From Fistularia commersonii (taxonomy: Eukaryota > Chordata > Actinopteri > Syngnathiformes > Fistulariidae), in NCBI GenBank assembly GCA_037954325.1, contig JBBMNZ010000007.1, positions 19,819,001 to 19,883,000 on the forward strand: a stretch of 64,000 bases of DNA, written 5' to 3'. A program made the translations under genes and the position numbers. Below the pieces are notes generated by a model. It ran no database searches. It was not told the DNA's origin and saw only the letters and a list, made by a program, of their open reading frames with translations. This document shows positions 34,882 to 64,000 of this stretch, piece by piece. The stretch's first letter is position 1. The number at the start of each line of letters is the position of its first letter.

Positions 34882-34900
34882 AAAACTGAATATTGAGAAT
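34882..34900. repeat. Target-site duplication, right, of the RTE-like LINE
   Basis: Right partner of 31073-31091, differing at one base. Confidence 0.85.
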
Positions 34901-36903
34901 AATCTTATAAAAATCTATAAAAACCAGAAAGACTATATTTAACATTTGCATTTAAATTAGCGAGTAATTTGGAACTTAATATTTCAACTCCATAGTTATT
35001 TAAATGACAGTCTTAAAGGTCAGATTTATTTTTACATAGAAACTATTCTACAGTGTGTAGGTGGTCCTGCTGACAATGGGGGAGGAGATGATGACATTAT
35101 TGCTCCCCATGCAAACACACACACACACACTGAAACACCATAATACACACGAGGAACCAGCTGTGACCCACTTTAATACCCGGTAGCAGCTGGAGCTCAA
35201 AGACACCATTACACACCGCCATCATAAGCACACAATTATTCTCAACCTATTGATCTTTCAGGCACCCCCTCCACAATGTCCTATTGTTCATCTGGGAGAG
35301 TCATTTTCAGCTGATTTCCTGTTTATTTTCAGGTTGATTATTTGGGGTTGGGGCTTTGAATTTATTTTTTATATTTCAAATTTTCAAATTTTTGAGGTAT
35401 TTTGTGGTAATAATCAAGATTGTTTCTCCTTACTGTCAGCTAATTTTAAACAATATTTAGATCCTTTATAGTTTATTTTTTCGGTAATGTTTTCTGGATA
35501 GCCAGCTGAATTGGAAACACTTATATAGATAATTCCTTTTCAGTTTTCAGTAGTGAATTACCACGTAACTCCTCGCTGTGTTTAAGAAACATTTCCAAGG
35601 CAATGTTCAGGAAAATTGTTATTCCAATTTCATGTCATTTGCAGACTTTTGTGCTAAACAAATCCTGCGCGTGTATCAAAAAAGTTGATTATAAAATTGC
35701 CATTTTCCTCATCTTAATGCCAGGCAGTAGTAGATCAATAATTCCTGTTCAGACTGAGGAAAGAAAGCTTTTGGCAGGGTCTTTATATTAGTGAATTAGA
35801 TTTTAGCTTCAGCTCACTTTGCTTCAAAATACTCTTTCTGAACAACTCGATCTCTGCTGTCCCTCTGACAATCTGAGGAGTCCCTCCTGGCCTCACCTTG
35901 GCTGATTCATTTCCTCCCTGTTTTTTTTCTTCCTTCCCTCAGATTGTTCTCAGTGTTTCCTTCCTGCTGCTCTGTGCGCAGGGCTACGGGTGTGTTTCTC
36001 GGATAGTGTTTTTCTTCACTACTGAGGGGAAAAAGCATGTAGGTTCAGAGTGAGTCTGAAAACTACACACCTGAAACACTCCTTCACCATTCTTTCCTCT
36101 TCCAGACATAAAAACAGCAAAAATACCTGCGGGGATTGAAGAATGTTTGAATGATTGCCTTGTTAGACCTGATCAATATCCAAAGCTCAGTTTCAGATTA
36201 AATAAGGTACAGTAAATGGTCCGGTAATGTCCACGATGGCAGTCATGTGACCAGGAGAGAAACCTGTTTTAGGCAGACAAGTCTTTGCTGTGATGGGTCT
36301 GCTTCACCATCCCACAAATATAACTGTTTAAATTGTCTGATGACATAAGAACCATCCTGATAAATATTTTAACTGTCAGAGATTGGGTAAGCTTGTTGTA
36401 TTGATTTTCAAGGCAGGACAGTGATATCATTCTGATGTTGATATTTAGGTGAACAAGTTTGTTTGTCAACTGTTTGATCTAGATCCTGACCACAGCTGAC
36501 AGTGATATTATGTTGCTTTAAGTCATTATCTAACCAAAATGCAATGTCTTTCTACTGTAAAGTCCACATAATAAGAATTGTTAATATTTCATTTATTTGG
36601 ATTTTTTTGTTCTTGTTCCTTCTTATTGTATTGTCCCCATTATGGCATAAAAACGTCAACTAGATACAAATATATGTTTGTTTGTTTTTTCGTGTTAAAC
36701 CGATGTTTGGTGCAGGCAGTTTCATGCGTTGACCTTAACTCTTTAAGTTGTAGATCCTGAAAGCATAAGGGTAAACAAAAGACAAAGCAACCTTTTTTAT
36801 TAACTCTCACCCTTTTTCTCAAAGAAGGTTTTACTGAAAAAAAACTTTGTAAAACTTGGTTAAAAGTTTTTAAGAGGCTAAATGGCGAAATAAAGACATT
36901 TCG

Positions 36904-37065
36904 GTTCCAAAGATGAGATGAGATGAGATGAGAACAACTTTATTTATCCCGAAGGAAATTGTTGTGCCAGAGTTTCAAGCAAAAACATAACCGTAATAGA
37001 TAATAGTAGGAAAGAGGGAGAATAAGAAATACAATGAAATATAAATTGTCAAAGGTCAGGTGAAT
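36904..37065. repeat. GATGA array and TTTATTTATCCCGAAGG repeat end
   Basis: Four to five GATGA units lead into AACAACTTTATTTATCCCG and AAGGAAATTGTTGTGCCAG, sharing its core with 14480-14520. The recurring layout (short tandem units on the left, then this core) points to the 3' end of one LINE family. No coding part is left. Confidence 0.6.
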
Positions 37066-37263
37066 GACAAGCTGGGAGGGCCCACCTTGTCATTCTCCTA
37101 CCCCTCTCAAAATACCCAGAAATATTGTGAAAAACAGCATTGAAATTGTAAAAAGTTAAGAAGTAACAGGTATTTGTTTTGCTTCAGCAGCTCCATGAAT
37201 CATCGCTGGTTCTGCTAATCCAGCTGACCCTCCCCTCCAACTGTTCTGTGCTGGAGAGGCACT

Positions 37264-63041
<25,778 letters not shown>

Positions 63042-64000
63042 GTCAGTCCCTGACCTCTGGCCTTATAACACTGTCATCCCCTTCTCTGCTCCCCCAACTG
63101 TACCTAACTCCTCCACTGCTGTTATTAAATGTTTTGGAACATGTCCACAATATTAATTGAGAACTTTTAGAGCACAGTGACCCCACTAAAGGTCATGACC
63201 ATTACCCAGATTACCATAATGTTTTTCTTAATATGCGGTTACGTATTCAGATCGTATATCTCTCTAAATTTTCCGGTTGTCGGCTTTAGATGTAAGAAGG
63301 AATAATTTAAATTTGGCTGTACCAAGCACTTGCAATTACGGGTATTTTAACTAACCTGACATAATTTGTCAATGTTTATGAAGTTGTTATTGTCATGTCA
63401 AAAAAAATGAAAGTTAATTAATTAATAAAAATGCAAGTTAGTAATTATCAAAAGCTTTTTAAGCCATTTAAGCCATTTTTTATGCCTTAATGATCAGCTA
63501 TGTTGGATCAGAAGCAACCAGAATATTTTTTTTTTATTCTTGATAATAGGGTTAACTTTGAACAGCATCACTTAAAACAGTTTTAGGATCATTGAGGCTA
63601 AACTATTTTCAAAACATGATGACTTTGGACAGCTGTAGTTCACTGTGCATGCATGAGGAAGTAGTCATGCATTAAAAAAAAAGACATTTAAGCCAGTGTT
63701 TTAAGGTCTCATATATCCTATACCGGCTCAAGTACAGGTTCAGAGTCACGTCCATCTTTATCTATATGTTTTCCGCATACCATGTGCAATTTTCCTTTAG
63801 CTGGCTCTTAGAAGTATATATATGGTAAGAGATTTTAAAGATCATATTGGCACATGTGTGCAGACACATGCACACACACACACTGTAACTATCTCTGACA
63901 CTCTCACAGGGTGGGATGGTCTGTAGTATCAGCTCTTTCCAGTTTTAGAAACTTGGCAGGACAGTTTTACAGTTTGTTTATCACGTACCTCTTCCTATCA
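63042..64000 (+). other. pik3c2b: Start of pik3c2b intron 28
   Basis: AT-rich sequence with short CA runs near 63873. No further coding exon recognised; the gene continues beyond the window. Confidence 0.6.

Larger units (their letters stand above)
25084..37187 (+). other. pik3c2b: Putative 5' UTR intron of pik3c2b
   Basis: The CpG-rich character continues to about 25700. After that come LINE and hAT copies (listed separately). The stretches 27995-29360, 30411-31072 and 34901-36900 are AT-rich with no exon or nameable repeat, apart from short CA runs near 35108. Confidence 0.5.

Overview
This window looks like a teleost fish genome. Genes are split into many short GT-AG exons. The introns carry the usual fish repeats: Rex3/RTE-like LINEs, Tc1-like and hAT DNA transposons, a Ty3/Gypsy fragment and very long TG, GATA, TTGA and TA microsatellites. 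Nothing bacterial or viral was found, and no CRISPR array, rRNA or tRNA gene. Two protein-coding genes are supported, both on the plus strand. All assignments come from reading the sequence and remembered family features; no database search was run.

Gene 1 (about 0.4-17.8 kb) is a FAM107 (DUF1151) family gene with five coding exons (673-696, 6603-6678, 13666-13870, 15285-15444, 15560-15676). They join in frame to a 193-residue protein with an N-terminal extension of about 60 residues that starts like an N-myristoylation signal. The 3' UTR probably ends just after an AATAAA at 17742. Introns 1 and 2 hold decayed LINEs, a Tc1-type deletion derivative and microsatellites.

The intergenic block (about 17.8-24.2 kb) is a transposon graveyard. 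It holds an RTE-like 3' end, a Tc1-like transposase relic, Rex3-like fragments, a hAT element with an 8-bp target duplication that contains half of a Tc1-like element which itself contains another repeat, and a Ty3/Gypsy pol remnant between two LTR-like direct repeats.

Gene 2 (about 24.7 kb to beyond the window end) is pik3c2b, the class II phosphoinositide 3-kinase C2-beta. A CpG-rich stretch at 24.7-25.1 kb ending in a strong splice donor (after 25083) is the likely promoter and non-coding first exon. The first coding exon starts at 37264. Twenty-eight coding exons to 63041 join without a frame break into 1,428 codons covering the proline-rich N-terminus, Ras-binding, C2, helical and kinase domains and most of the PX domain. 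The C-terminal C2 domain must lie past base 64000. Its introns carry nested LINEs and hAT elements, nearly all antisense to the gene, and three acceptors sit directly behind long TG tracts.

Function: PI3K-C2-beta makes 3-phosphoinositides on endosomal and plasma membranes, and FAM107 proteins are small coiled-coil actin-associated factors. Nothing in the sequence shows that the two genes work together beyond being same-strand neighbours. No new biological system was found; the most notable items are TG-tract acceptors, an in-frame 84-nt intron and several dated nested insertions.
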